The notes below the pieces were generated by a model. That model made no database searches and was not told where the DNA came from. It was given only the letters and a program-made list of their open reading frames with translations. Positions 34,390 through 42,533 of a DNA stretch of 64,000 bases are shown here, in pieces. Both the position numbers and the translations under genes were made by a program. The stretch is from Anaerococcus nagyae (GTDB lineage: Bacteria > Bacillota > Clostridia > Tissierellales > Peptoniphilaceae). Where the stretch lies: NCBI RefSeq assembly GCF_017874535.1, contig NZ_JAGGLS010000001.1, forward strand, positions 186,001 through 250,000. Reading direction: 5' to 3'. Each line of letters begins with the position of its first letter. Positions within the stretch are counted from its first letter, which is position 1.

Positions 34390-35238
34390 CTAGCTCCTTA
34401 TCTTTAAAAATTTTGTAAATGTAATTACAAGAATAGCTATAAATCCTTGGCAAAGAATAATAGTAGGCCCTGTAGAAAATCCAACATATGCTGTTGATAT
34501 AATACTTCCAACTACTGATGCAAGGACTGATAAAAGGCTAGAGATTATCAAAACTCCTATAAATTTATCACTTAACTTTGCAGCAGTAATAGTAGGTATT
34601 ATTAATAGAGAGCTAATAAGTATTACACCACAAGTTTTTATCCCAAGACCAATGACTAGAATAGTCATAAATAAAATTAAGTAATCTAATTTATTGGTTC
34701 TTATACTCATCATTTCAGCAAATTCTCTATCAAATAAATAACATTTTATATCTCTATAATTTAAGATAATTATAAATAGACAAATCAAAAAAGCTATAGC
34801 AAGCAAAAAAATATCTTCTTTCATAAGATAAGCTGCTTGCCCAAAAATATACTTATCAAGTCCTGCCTTACTAGCTTGAGAATAAACAGGATTACCCTGA
34901 ATATATGACTTAAGAAGTAATCCAAGACCAAAAAATCCTGTTAAATGTATGGCCATATTTGCATCAGCTCCAATTTTACTATTCCTATTAGAATACTGTA
35001 TCAGAAAATAAGAAAGGCTAGCTGTAAGCATAGCGCCTATAAGTAAAATCGTTGGATTTTTTTGACCACTTAACATAAAACTTAAGATTATGCCTGGATA
35101 TGTTGAATGACCTAAAGCATCCCCAATAAGAGATTGAGATTTATAAACATTCAGGGAACCTACTATAGCAGATATTATTGCCAAAAGAGAGGTTCCTATT
35201 AATATTATCTTAAAAGAGTATAAACTCAAAAGTTTCAT
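34390..35238 (-). CDS. Metal ABC transporter permease 1 (TroC-like family)
   Basis: 282 residues with about eight helices. 'SLIGDALGHSTYPGIILSFML' is the permease signature. A G-rich loop near the C-terminus (YVGFSTGPTIIL) is typical of the TroC/MtsC subset. It sits between the ATPase and permease 2 with 2-3 base gaps. Confidence 0.93.
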   Translation of the reverse strand: MKLLSLYSFKIILIGTSLLAIISAIVGSLNVYKSQSLIGDALGHSTYPGIILSFMLSGQKNPTILLIGAMLTASLSYFLIQYSNRNSKIGADANMAIHLTGFFGLGLLLKSYIQGNPVYSQASKAGLDKYIFGQAAYLMKEDIFLLAIAFLICLFIIILNYRDIKCYLFDREFAEMMSIRTNKLDYLILFMTILVIGLGIKTCGVILISSLLIIPTITAAKLSDKFIGVLIISSLLSVLASVVGSIISTAYVGFSTGPTIILCQGFIAILVITFTKFLKIRS

Positions 35239-35240
35239 AG

Positions 35241-35948
35241 CTAACTCCTAAATCCAAGGTTAATTACTTCATCAATTTTATTAATGAATAAAGGTCCACA
35301 ATATTTGATATCCTTATTCAAAACAACAAGATTATCAAAATACTTATTGAGAGTATATATATTATGATGAACAGCTATAATTGTTTTTCCTCTTTTTTGT
35401 AGTCTCAAAAATTCATCTGATATAATATCTTCTGTTTTCATATCAACTCCTGTTAGGGGTTCATCTAGTATATAAATATCAGCATCAGAAACCAAGGCTC
35501 TTGCTAAAAAGACTCTTTGCTTTTGCCCACCTGATAGATTATTGATTTGCCTATTTTTTAAATCTGCTATGCCCATCTCCTCTAGGGCAGCCATAGCTAA
35601 AGCTTTTTCTTTATTAGATATACGACCAAAGGACTTCATTTTTTTATACATTCCCATCATAACAACATCTATTACAGTGGTTGGAAATTGCCAATTTACA
35701 GAATCTTTTTGAGGAACATAGGCAATAGATGTCTTAACTTCTTCTAAAGATTTATTCAAAATTTTAATCTCTCCTCTATCCTTTTTTATTAGACCCAAGA
35801 TAGCTTTGATAAAAGTAGACTTGCCAGCTCCATTTGATCCTACTATTGCACTTCTTGTATTAATGGGAATCTTGACATTTATATTATCTAAAACCAAATT
35901 ATTACCATAAGAAACATCAAGATTTTTTACCTCTATTGCATAATCCAT
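35241..35948 (-). CDS. Metal ABC transporter ATPase
   Basis: 235 residues. Walker A GSNGAGKST, signature LSGGQKQRVFLARAL, Walker B IYILDEPLTGVD and the H-loop HHN are present. 'VPQKDSVNWQFPTTVIDVVMMG' is a hallmark of Mn/Zn/Fe importer ATPases (MntB/TroB/ZnuC). Confidence 0.95.
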   Translation of the reverse strand: MDYAIEVKNLDVSYGNNLVLDNINVKIPINTRSAIVGSNGAGKSTFIKAILGLIKKDRGEIKILNKSLEEVKTSIAYVPQKDSVNWQFPTTVIDVVMMGMYKKMKSFGRISNKEKALAMAALEEMGIADLKNRQINNLSGGQKQRVFLARALVSDADIYILDEPLTGVDMKTEDIISDEFLRLQKRGKTIIAVHHNIYTLNKYFDNLVVLNKDIKYCGPLFINKIDEVINLGFRS

Positions 35949-35954
35949 TTCTAC

Positions 35955-36917
35955 CTACTTTAAATTATCGACCATAAGATCTATATTATGCTTATACATT
36001 TTAATATATGTGTCAGCCTCACCAGATTTAGCCGATAAAGAATCCGAATAAAGTTCTTGACCCTCTCCACCTACTACCTTAGTTTCAAAACCCTTGCTTT
36101 TTACTATGTCAGCTAATTTCTGCATTCTTTCCGGATTTGTGGTAGATTCTGCAAAAATGGCCTTTATTTTTTTATCAGCAATAAAACTTGCTGTATCCTC
36201 TAAGTCTTTATTAGATAACTCAGAATCTGTAGATACACCTTGTGGTGCCATAACACTTATATCATATTTTCTTGAAAAATAATTAAAGGCATCATGAGGT
36301 GTTATTAAATATCTTTTATCTTCTGGTAACTCATTTAATCTATCTACTACATAAGTATTTAAATCATCGAGTTTGGCTAAGTACTTTTTGCAATTAGTAT
36401 CAATTAAATCTTGCATTTTTTCATCATTCTTGTAAAGTTCTTTTAATTTATTAGCTGTATTGGTAAAAGCTTCCTTATAAAGGTCAATATCAAACCAAAA
36501 ATGTGGGTCAACTATAGTTTCTCCATCTTCATCCATCTGACCTATATCTTTTTTATCAAAAGTTTCAGTTATAGGATAACCAACAGCCTCTAAAGCATCT
36601 ACCATTTTCCCTTCGAAGTGAAGACCATGATATAAAACTAAATCAGCATCTTTAAGTTTTTTTAAATCTTCTGGTTTGGCAACATAAAGATGAGGGTCTT
36701 CTCCAGCAGGTATAATCAGCTCAATATCTGCTTTATCCCCAATAAGTTCATTTACCATATCCGCTATAAATGTAGTAGTAACTGTAATAGCTTTCTTATC
36801 AGTCACTTCTTTTGTATTTATCTTTGCTCGAGTATCATCATTATTTATATCTTTTTTATTAGAACAAGCTACCAAACTTGCCATAATCAAAATCAACGCT
36901 AAAATTCTTTTCTTCAT
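35955..36917 (-). CDS. Metal-binding lipoprotein of the ABC importer (cluster A-I SBP)
   Basis: 320 residues. Lipoprotein signal 'ILIMASLVACSNKK' with lipobox LVAC. The metal ligands are seen in 'AGEDPHLYVAKPED' (His), 'GLHFEG' (His), 'VDPHFWFD' and 'ITPHDAFNYF'. There is no His-rich loop, which favours manganese or iron over high-affinity zinc, but this is not decisive. It is first in the metal operon, with promoter and DtxR-like box upstream. Confidence 0.93.
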   Translation of the reverse strand: MKKRILALILIMASLVACSNKKDINNDDTRAKINTKEVTDKKAITVTTTFIADMVNELIGDKADIELIIPAGEDPHLYVAKPEDLKKLKDADLVLYHGLHFEGKMVDALEAVGYPITETFDKKDIGQMDEDGETIVDPHFWFDIDLYKEAFTNTANKLKELYKNDEKMQDLIDTNCKKYLAKLDDLNTYVVDRLNELPEDKRYLITPHDAFNYFSRKYDISVMAPQGVSTDSELSNKDLEDTASFIADKKIKAIFAESTTNPERMQKLADIVKSKGFETKVVGGEGQELYSDSLSAKSGEADTYIKMYKHNIDLMVDNLK

Positions 36918-36950
36918 ATTTTACTCCTTATATTTGTTTCATTCAGGAAT

Positions 36951-36979
36951 ATTATAATATATTTTTCGCACTTTGTAAA
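36951..36979 (-). promoter_or_regulatory. Promoter of the metal importer operon
   Basis: -35 TTTACA (36974-36979) and -10 TATAAT (36951-36956) on the minus strand with a 17-base spacer. Confidence 0.78.
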
Positions 36980-36986
36980 TATATTT

Positions 36987-37000
36987 TTAGGTAAGCCTAA
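36987..37000. promoter_or_regulatory. DtxR-family operator-like box
   Basis: TTAGGTAAGCCTAA, a near-perfect dyad with TTAGG/CCTAA arms, lies 7 bases upstream of the metal operon -35. It closely resembles DtxR/IdeR boxes and matches the regulator encoded at the end of the operon. Confidence 0.72.
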
Positions 37001-37049
37001 TTATTTAGAGCTATATGCTTGTCTTACTTATTAAAGGTATAGTTCTACT

Positions 37050-37877
37050 ATGATTAAATTAATAACCATTGATGTGGATGGCACCCTTGTTACACCACTA
37101 AAAAGACTTACAAGTGAAAATATAAAGGCTATAGACAAGGCTCGTGATATGGGAGTACATATAGCTTTAGCATCCGGCAGACCTTATTCTGGTATGAAAT
37201 CCATTAACAAAAAAATTGGTTTAGATAGAAAGGGAAATTTTACTGTCTGCCAAAATGGATCATATATTTTTGATAATGCAAGCCACAAGCCTATTTCAGG
37301 CACTTTCCAAAATCCAGTAGACTTAAAAATTGTAGATGATCTAGTAAAAGATTTTAATGTAGAAGTTTCTGCAATGGATCATGAGGGATTTTATTCAAGA
37401 CACAAAAAGCCGAGTATTTATACTAAAATAGATGCTAGAATATCAAAACTCCCTATAACCTATGTAAAATACGATGATTTTGCTGATAATAAAACTTTCG
37501 GTCGTATCTTAATCTTAGGTAAAAGATCTGCTGTAGATAAACTTTATAGCAATATGCCAAAGGATCTTTGCGAAAAATATTATGCTGTTAGAACAGCCCC
37601 ATTTTTAATTGAAGTAATGAATAAAAAGACCAATAAAGGATATGCCATATCCGTAATGGCAGAGGATTTAGGTATAAAACAAGAGGAAATAATGAGCATT
37701 GGTAACGAGAGAAATGATATACCCATGCTAGAGCAAGCTGGATTTGCAGTAGCTATGGAAAATTCTGTAGCAGAATTAAAATCACACGCAGATTTTATAA
37801 CAAAATCTAACCGAAAATCAGGTGTTGGATTTGCTATTAATAAATTAATAGATAATAATTTAGAAAAGTTCACATAA
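37050..37877 (+). CDS. Cof-type HAD-IIB phosphatase
   Basis: 275 residues. Catalytic DVDGTL at 8-13, 'ALASGRPYSGM', and 'SIGNERNDIPMLEQAGFAVAMEN' for metal binding, with a C2B cap in the middle. These enzymes dephosphorylate sugar phosphates or flavin-type phosphates; the substrate is not predictable. A single gene divergent from the metal operon. The start lacks a close ribosome site, but AAAGG lies about 12 bases upstream. Confidence 0.9.
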   Translation: MIKLITIDVDGTLVTPLKRLTSENIKAIDKARDMGVHIALASGRPYSGMKSINKKIGLDRKGNFTVCQNGSYIFDNASHKPISGTFQNPVDLKIVDDLVKDFNVEVSAMDHEGFYSRHKKPSIYTKIDARISKLPITYVKYDDFADNKTFGRILILGKRSAVDKLYSNMPKDLCEKYYAVRTAPFLIEVMNKKTNKGYAISVMAEDLGIKQEEIMSIGNERNDIPMLEQAGFAVAMENSVAELKSHADFITKSNRKSGVGFAINKLIDNNLEKFT

Positions 37878-37908
37878 AAAGAGCGTTTCATAAAAGCGCT
37901 CTTTTCTT
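37877..37908. terminator. Bidirectional terminator
   Basis: Perfect 9-bp arms AAAAGAGCG and CGCTCTTTT between convergent genes. Confidence 0.88.
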
Positions 37909-37911
37909 TCA

Positions 37912-38469
37912 CTATTTTTTCTTATTATCTTTCTTTGGCTCTGTTATAGAACCTTTATAATCATCTTTAATATATTCATCAAGTTCTTTTTCTTTAGAAA
38001 TTTCGTAAACAGTTTTCTTCTTTTCAGCTTCTAGTCTTCTAATTATAGTTTGAACTGTTCTCTTAGATTTTGTGATATCAAATTGCTTAAAACGCATATT
38101 AGTCTTAATAGCAACATCACTCGGCTTACTATTAGCTGAAGAAAATTCACTCATTTTGCTTGGTAATGAAATCTTATTAGCTAATCTTTCATCAAATAAA
38201 AGTAAATTTGCATGAAAATCTAATAACGCTTGCTGTGCGCGATCAATATTGCTATTAACAGCACTAACCTTATTTCCTCTTAAGAAATTTCCTAAAAAAT
38301 TTCCTCTAAGAGCTTCATGAGATGAGTAATCATATTTACTATCGATTTTTCTTTCCGCTCTATCTAATTGATTAAAAACATCTTTTGCTTGTCTTAATAA
38401 ACTTTCTACTTGCTTTAATTTTAATTGATAATCTGGTCTTTGGTAACCAGCTGTTGTTTTAATTGCCAT
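37912..38469 (-). CDS. Uncharacterised helical protein
   Basis: 185 residues, highly charged, without signal peptide or membrane helix. Two long predicted helices (about 12-50 and 75-105) and a basic/acidic C-terminal coil ending EPKKDNKKK. Not recognised. It has its own promoter region and a GGGAGGG ribosome site and is convergent with the HAD gene. Confidence 0.7.
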   Translation of the reverse strand: MAIKTTAGYQRPDYQLKLKQVESLLRQAKDVFNQLDRAERKIDSKYDYSSHEALRGNFLGNFLRGNKVSAVNSNIDRAQQALLDFHANLLLFDERLANKISLPSKMSEFSSANSKPSDVAIKTNMRFKQFDITKSKRTVQTIIRRLEAEKKKTVYEISKEKELDEYIKDDYKGSITEPKKDNKKK

Positions 38470-38571
38470 AGTCCCTCCCTATGTCTAGTATTTATGATAC
38501 TTATACCCAGATTTATTATTTGTTTATCATTTGCTTATAAAGTATAGTTGTTTTAGTAAAGTGAGGAAATT

Positions 38572-39138
38572 ATGACAAAAGTTTTATTATATAATATTAA
38601 AAAAGATTACGACATAGAAAAATTTAAGGAGCTTGCTGATAGCAAAGACATTGAAATTATTCGTGTTGAAAAAGATGATATTGATCAAAACATTGGCTAT
38701 CTTTTAGGTTTCGATGGCTATGAAAAAAATGATAAAGATTTAGAATTTGATGCAAGTTTAGATTTTCCATTCATACTTTTTGCAGGATTTGATCGCGATC
38801 AATTATTTGAATTCTTAGATCTAATGAGAGAAAATGGTCTTGCTATACAACATAAGGCAGGAGAGACGGAAAATAATGTTAAATGGACATTGCGTGAACT
38901 ACTTACTGAAAATGATAAAGAAGCAAAAACCATGGGCCTTATTCACAGCATTAATGGGTTATTAGCCAGAGCAGGCGAATTAAAAGAAGAACATGGAGAA
39001 GATCCTAAACTTAAAAGATTAGTAGATGAAATGCAAGCATACTTTGATGATTCAAGCCTCTTTGAACTAGAAGTAGCCCAACAATATTATCTAAAACTCG
39101 CCAATGAAGTTGCTAGAGTAGAAGAATCTTATAAGTAA
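38572..39138 (+). CDS. DUF3783 family protein
   Basis: 188 residues. The centre 'LDFPFILFAGFDRDQLFEFL' and 'NNVKWTLRELLTEN' match the DUF3783 family, whose proteins are small, cytosolic and of unknown function. A helical C-terminal extension (about 120-188) is added. A GTGAGGA ribosome site precedes the ATG. It ends at a GCTGTTGCA-type terminator shared with the convergent antiporter gene. Confidence 0.75.
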   Translation: MTKVLLYNIKKDYDIEKFKELADSKDIEIIRVEKDDIDQNIGYLLGFDGYEKNDKDLEFDASLDFPFILFAGFDRDQLFEFLDLMRENGLAIQHKAGETENNVKWTLRELLTENDKEAKTMGLIHSINGLLARAGELKEEHGEDPKLKRLVDEMQAYFDDSSLFELEVAQQYYLKLANEVARVEESYK

Positions 39139-39141
39139 AAT

Positions 39142-39196
39142 GAGGTGCTGTTGCAGAACGATAATCATTTATCGTTTTTCAACAGTTCCCTTTTTA
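39142..39196. terminator. Bidirectional terminator overlapping the antiporter stop
   Basis: Stem CTGTTG/CAACAG (39148-39153, 39180-39185) and inner stem AACGATAA/TTATCGTT, with T/A tracts both sides. The antiporter stop codon at 39169-39171 lies in the inner stem. The core resembles hairpins at 1955 and 41,902. Confidence 0.75.
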
Positions 39197-40362
39197 AGTA
39201 GCTTCTTATAAGTCTTATCTGTTAGTATTGCACCTAAAGGTGCTGTAATTAGTATTGCTATTACTGATACTGACAAGATTAAATTTCCACTAGAAAGACC
39301 CATGGATAAAGCTACAGGTCCTATGGCTGCCTGGACTGTGGCTTTTGGTAAATAGGCGAATGATGTAAATAATCTTTCATCTTTATTTAGATTTGTTCCT
39401 AAAAGGGAAACATTTACTCCAATCATCCTAAATATCAAACCTATTAAAATTAATAATACGGCTAGTATTCCAGCTTCTTTTACATATGACATGTCTACAG
39501 ATATTCCTACTAGTACAAATAAGAATAATTCAAATACTTTCCATAGTCTGTCATATGAACTTAAAAGTTCTTTTGTTAAAGTTTCATCTTTCCTATTAAT
39601 AGTCATCCCACTGACCATAATTGCTATTAAGGCTGCCATAGCTATATAGTTTTCTATTAAATTTTGAAATTTCATCATCAAAAATGAAGTACTTATAAAA
39701 ATCATTGCCTTATAAATAGAATTAATATAAATTTTATTAAATAAAATAGCTAAAATTTTTCCAACTATAATCCCAAATAAAATTCCTGTAAATATAGAAA
39801 TAGGAATATTTATAAAGCTCATAGCTGATAATTCACCTCCAGTTTTTAGAGCTAAAAAAGAGGAGAAAAATACTATTACAAATACATCATCTACACTAGC
39901 TCCAGCTAAAATCATCTCAGGAATACTTTTATCTCTTCCATACCCCTCATCCATAAGTTTTATCATTCGTGGCACAACTATAGCTGGGCTTACTGCTGCT
40001 AAAACTGCTGCAAGTATACCTGCGTCTATAGTGTCTATCTTAAATATCATCTTGCCAAAAATAATTAATCCTAGCATCTCAAAAGTAGCTGGCAAAAAGC
40101 TTAAAAAAATAGCTGGACGTCCAACTTTTTTTAGTTTATCAAAGTTTAAAGAAAGTCCCGCACGAGTCAATATAGTTACCAAGGCAATTTGCCTTAAATC
40201 AGCACTTAAATTTACAATATTTTCACTAACAAGCCCAAATTGATTAGGACTTATTAATATCCCCGCAATGAGCATGCCGATAATAGGTGCAAGCCCTATT
40301 TTTTCTGAAAATCTTGCAAAAATAATACCAAAAATAAAAATAATAGCTATATCTGTTAACAT
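39169..40362 (-). CDS. CPA2-type cation/proton antiporter under a fluoride riboswitch
   Basis: 397 residues with about 12 helices. 'EKIGLAPIIGMLIAGILISP' and the paired-Asp motif GASVDDV at about residue 152-158, the ion-binding site of electrogenic antiporters, are clear, as is 'AVSPAIVVPRM'. No TrkA-N domain follows. A fluoride riboswitch and terminator lie directly upstream, and Na+/H+-type antiporters are one of the known gene classes under that riboswitch. A role in fluoride resistance or pH/ion balance under fluoride is therefore likely; direct fluoride transport is not implied. Confidence 0.9.
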   Translation of the reverse strand: MLTDIAIIFIFGIIFARFSEKIGLAPIIGMLIAGILISPNQFGLVSENIVNLSADLRQIALVTILTRAGLSLNFDKLKKVGRPAIFLSFLPATFEMLGLIIFGKMIFKIDTIDAGILAAVLAAVSPAIVVPRMIKLMDEGYGRDKSIPEMILAGASVDDVFVIVFFSSFLALKTGGELSAMSFINIPISIFTGILFGIIVGKILAILFNKIYINSIYKAMIFISTSFLMMKFQNLIENYIAMAALIAIMVSGMTINRKDETLTKELLSSYDRLWKVFELFLFVLVGISVDMSYVKEAGILAVLLILIGLIFRMIGVNVSLLGTNLNKDERLFTSFAYLPKATVQAAIGPVALSMGLSSGNLILSVSVIAILITAPLGAILTDKTYKKLLKKGTVEKR

Positions 40363-40378
40363 AAAATCTCCTCATATT

Positions 40379-40425
40379 AAAAAAAAAGCTGATACTATCT
40401 GCACTCGCAGAAGTCATCAGCTTTT
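40379..40425 (-). terminator. Attenuator terminator of the fluoride riboswitch
   Basis: Arms AAAAGCTGAT and ATCAGCTTTT (40416-40425 and 40384-40393) with a 9-U run on the minus strand, ending about 10 bases before the antiporter ribosome site GAGGAG. The 3' part of the aptamer lies inside the 5' arm, as expected for a switch. Confidence 0.88.
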
Positions 40426-40468
40426 AGCGGTTTTGAATAATTTCATGGAAGAACTTCATTTCCATTTC
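40395..40468 (-). ncRNA. Fluoride riboswitch (crcB motif)
   Basis: Minus strand: GGAAATGAAGTTCTTCC (40447-40463) matches the GGxxATGxxGTTCxxCC hairpin, then AAACCGCT (40426-40433) and AGCTGATGACTTCTGC (40407-40422). These are the three conserved crcB-motif blocks in the right order and spacing. It precedes a terminator and an antiporter gene. Confidence 0.9.
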
Positions 40469-40565
40469 TATAATAAATTTTACTAATATCTCTATATTTT
40501 ACAAGTATTAATAGACAATATTTTGTTAATCTATTATAATTATACATATTAGAAAAGAGGTTATA

Positions 40566-41714
40566 ATGAATAATCAGAGAAAATACATAAAAAATATTAG
40601 CAAGGAAAATTTTATATTCGTAGTCCTATTTTTCGGATTTTTTATCCCTATCGCAAAAACAATGGGCCTTACTAATATGCTTTCAACAATTATGAGTCAA
40701 GCCTTTGATTTACTTATAAATACTTGCCTTTATCTTATGGCAATATGTGTATTAACAGGATCTCTATCAGCTTTATTTGCTGAGTTTGGATTTATTGCCT
40801 TAATAGATGTCCTGCTTTCAAAAATAATGAAGCCTATCTATAATCTTCCAGGAGCATCTTCTCTAGGTATATTAAATTGCTATTTGTCTGATAACCCATC
40901 AATATTAACTCTGGCAGATGAGGAAAATTTTAAATCACTATTTAAAAAGTTTCAACTACCATCTTTGACTAATCTAGGGACATCATTTGGCATGGGACTA
41001 ATAGTTACTACTAGCCTAGGTGCCTTACCACTAGAAAAAGCTGGCAAAGCTGCTCTTATAGGAAATCTTGGCGCTTTCATAGGTTCCATTGTAAGCGTTA
41101 GAATGATGCAATCATTTACTAAAAAAGAATATGGCACAGAAGAAATGGTAAATGTAGAGTCACTTAAAGATTTGCCTAAAGATTCTAGAACTATTCGAAA
41201 TGGCTCTGTTGGAGTAAGATTTATAGAAGCTTTACTCGATGGTGGCAAGTCTGGTGTAAACATGGGAGTATCAATAATTCCAGGTGTTATAAGTATATGC
41301 ACTATCATAATGCTTCTAACAAATACAGCAAATCCTGATGGGATTTATACAGGTGCCATTAATGAAGGTATTCCTGTTCTACCATGGATAGGAAATAAGC
41401 TTTCTTTTATATTAAATCCTTTATTTGGATTTACTCATAGTGAATCAATAGCAGTTCCAATAACAGCCCTAGGATCTGCGGGGGCAGCTATGGGCGTTGC
41501 TAAAGGACTTGTAACTTCTAATCTTGCAAGCGCCAATGATTTAGCAGTGTTCACAGCAATTTGCATGTGCTGGTCAGGATATTTATCCACCCATGTTGCA
41601 ATGATGGATGCTATTGGATCAAAAGATCTTACTGGTAAAGCCATTTTGTCACATACAATTGGTGGTATCGTTGCTGGCTTTTCAGCTCACTTGATATTTA
41701 TGGTGCTTGCTTAG
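40566..41714 (+). CDS. Gate-domain (nucleoside-recognition-like) membrane protein
   Basis: 382 residues with about nine helices and an N-terminal 'NFIFVVLFFGFFIPIAKTMG'. 'LPGASSLGILNCYLSDNPSI' and the Gly-rich 'GLIVTTSLGALPLEKAGKAALIG' resemble the Gate domain seen in YjiH/SpmA-like and nucleoside-transporter-like proteins. Probably a transporter-like protein of unknown substrate. It is divergent from the antiporter. Confidence 0.7.
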   Translation: MNNQRKYIKNISKENFIFVVLFFGFFIPIAKTMGLTNMLSTIMSQAFDLLINTCLYLMAICVLTGSLSALFAEFGFIALIDVLLSKIMKPIYNLPGASSLGILNCYLSDNPSILTLADEENFKSLFKKFQLPSLTNLGTSFGMGLIVTTSLGALPLEKAGKAALIGNLGAFIGSIVSVRMMQSFTKKEYGTEEMVNVESLKDLPKDSRTIRNGSVGVRFIEALLDGGKSGVNMGVSIIPGVISICTIIMLLTNTANPDGIYTGAINEGIPVLPWIGNKLSFILNPLFGFTHSESIAVPITALGSAGAAMGVAKGLVTSNLASANDLAVFTAICMCWSGYLSTHVAMMDAIGSKDLTGKAILSHTIGGIVAGFSAHLIFMVLA

Positions 41715-41765
41715 TTATGATTTTCATATATTTTTATTAAATATTATTTTATAACTTATGTATAC

Positions 41766-41825
41766 TCTCTCGGTGGTATGGTGATTATGATTACAGTAAT
41801 CTCCACGATCCCGAGAACGCGAGTA
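41766..41825. repeat. Inverted-repeat structure in an intergenic gap
   Basis: TCTCGG ... GGTGATTA ... TAATCTCC ... CCGAGA nested dyads in about 50 bases, followed by ACGCGAG. They lie between the Gate-domain gene and rnhA. No gene is certain; a plus-strand 20-codon ORF starting at the internal ATG (MVIMITVISTIPRTRVDITH) is possible. Confidence 0.4.
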
Positions 41826-41898
41826 GATATAACACACTAAAATAATAATTAAATTACACAACATTCTATATAGATTCAATAACAAAATAATAACTTTA

Positions 41899-41947
41899 AA
41901 AAGAGCTGTCGCAAAATAAATATCTATTATTTGCAACAGCCTCTTTT
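41899..41947. terminator. Terminator after rnhA (GCTGTTGCA type)
   Basis: AAAAAGAGCTGTCGCAAAATA pairs with TATTTGCAACAGCCTCTTTT, with one or two mismatches. It gives U tracts on both strands. Confidence 0.8.
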
Positions 41948-42533
41948 ATATTTCTATACCACAAGCTTTCTTTGCAAGTAAATCTGCTTTATCATTGTAC
42001 TTATCGTTAGAATGACCTTTTACTTTTACAAAATTTATTTTTATTCTTTTTCTTGCTTCATATATAAATCTCTTATAGGATTTGGTAAGATCATTATTAG
42101 TCTTCCAGTGCCCATCTGCCCAACTTGCTATGCCTTGGTAGTCGTGGTAGATTACTATTTGATCTTTCTTATCTTTGATAGCTTCACTTATGGCAAGTTC
42201 ACTTGCCTTAACTTCTCCTGCTACATTTCTATGAGTATGATAAGAATCATCGTAAGACCTCATTAATTCTTTTTCTTTTCCTTCTGTAATATATACTACT
42301 CCTGATCCATAAACTTTTAGTTTTTGATTGTAAGAACCGTCTACATAAGCTATTACAGAATTTTCTGTTAATTCTAACTCTTTTTTGCTATCATCCATAA
42401 AAGTATTAGCATCTTCTAAACTTTTAAATGACTTATAGATTGCTCCACTATAGCCTTTTACTTCTTCTAAACAAGAATCCCAGGATGTATATATCCCAGG
42501 ATTCCTACCTTTTTTTACTGCATAATATTTCAT
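41946..42533 (-). CDS. rnhA: Ribonuclease H1 with N-terminal hybrid-binding (viroplasmin) domain
   Basis: 195 residues. Residues 1-50 ('KYYAVKKGRNPGIYTSWDSC', 'YSGAIYKSFKSLEDA') form the caulimovirus-viroplasmin-like RNA/DNA-binding domain. The catalytic domain keeps 'AYVDGSYN' (Asp), 'GEVKASELA' (Glu), 'IYHDYQGI' (Asp) and 'NDKADLLAKKA' (Asp), the four acidic residues of RNase HI. It degrades RNA in RNA/DNA hybrids. Its start overlaps the amylase stop by 4 bases. Confidence 0.94.
   Translation of the reverse strand: MKYYAVKKGRNPGIYTSWDSCLEEVKGYSGAIYKSFKSLEDANTFMDDSKKELELTENSVIAYVDGSYNQKLKVYGSGVVYITEGKEKELMRSYDDSYHTHRNVAGEVKASELAISEAIKDKKDQIVIYHDYQGIASWADGHWKTNNDLTKSYKRFIYEARKRIKINFVKVKGHSNDKYNDKADLLAKKACGIEI

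Noticed and set aside
36094-36902. Plus-strand ORFs inside the metal-binding lipoprotein gene
   Set aside because: They are opposite-strand shadows of a well-supported gene with no ribosome sites.
36000-36917. Specific zinc (ZnuA) assignment for the lipoprotein
   Set aside because: No His-rich loop is present and the regulator is DtxR-type, so the metal was left open.
41724-41936. A 70-residue minus-strand ORF between the Gate-domain gene and rnhA
   Set aside because: It runs through a terminator and a dyad, has no ribosome site and looks like a shadow frame.
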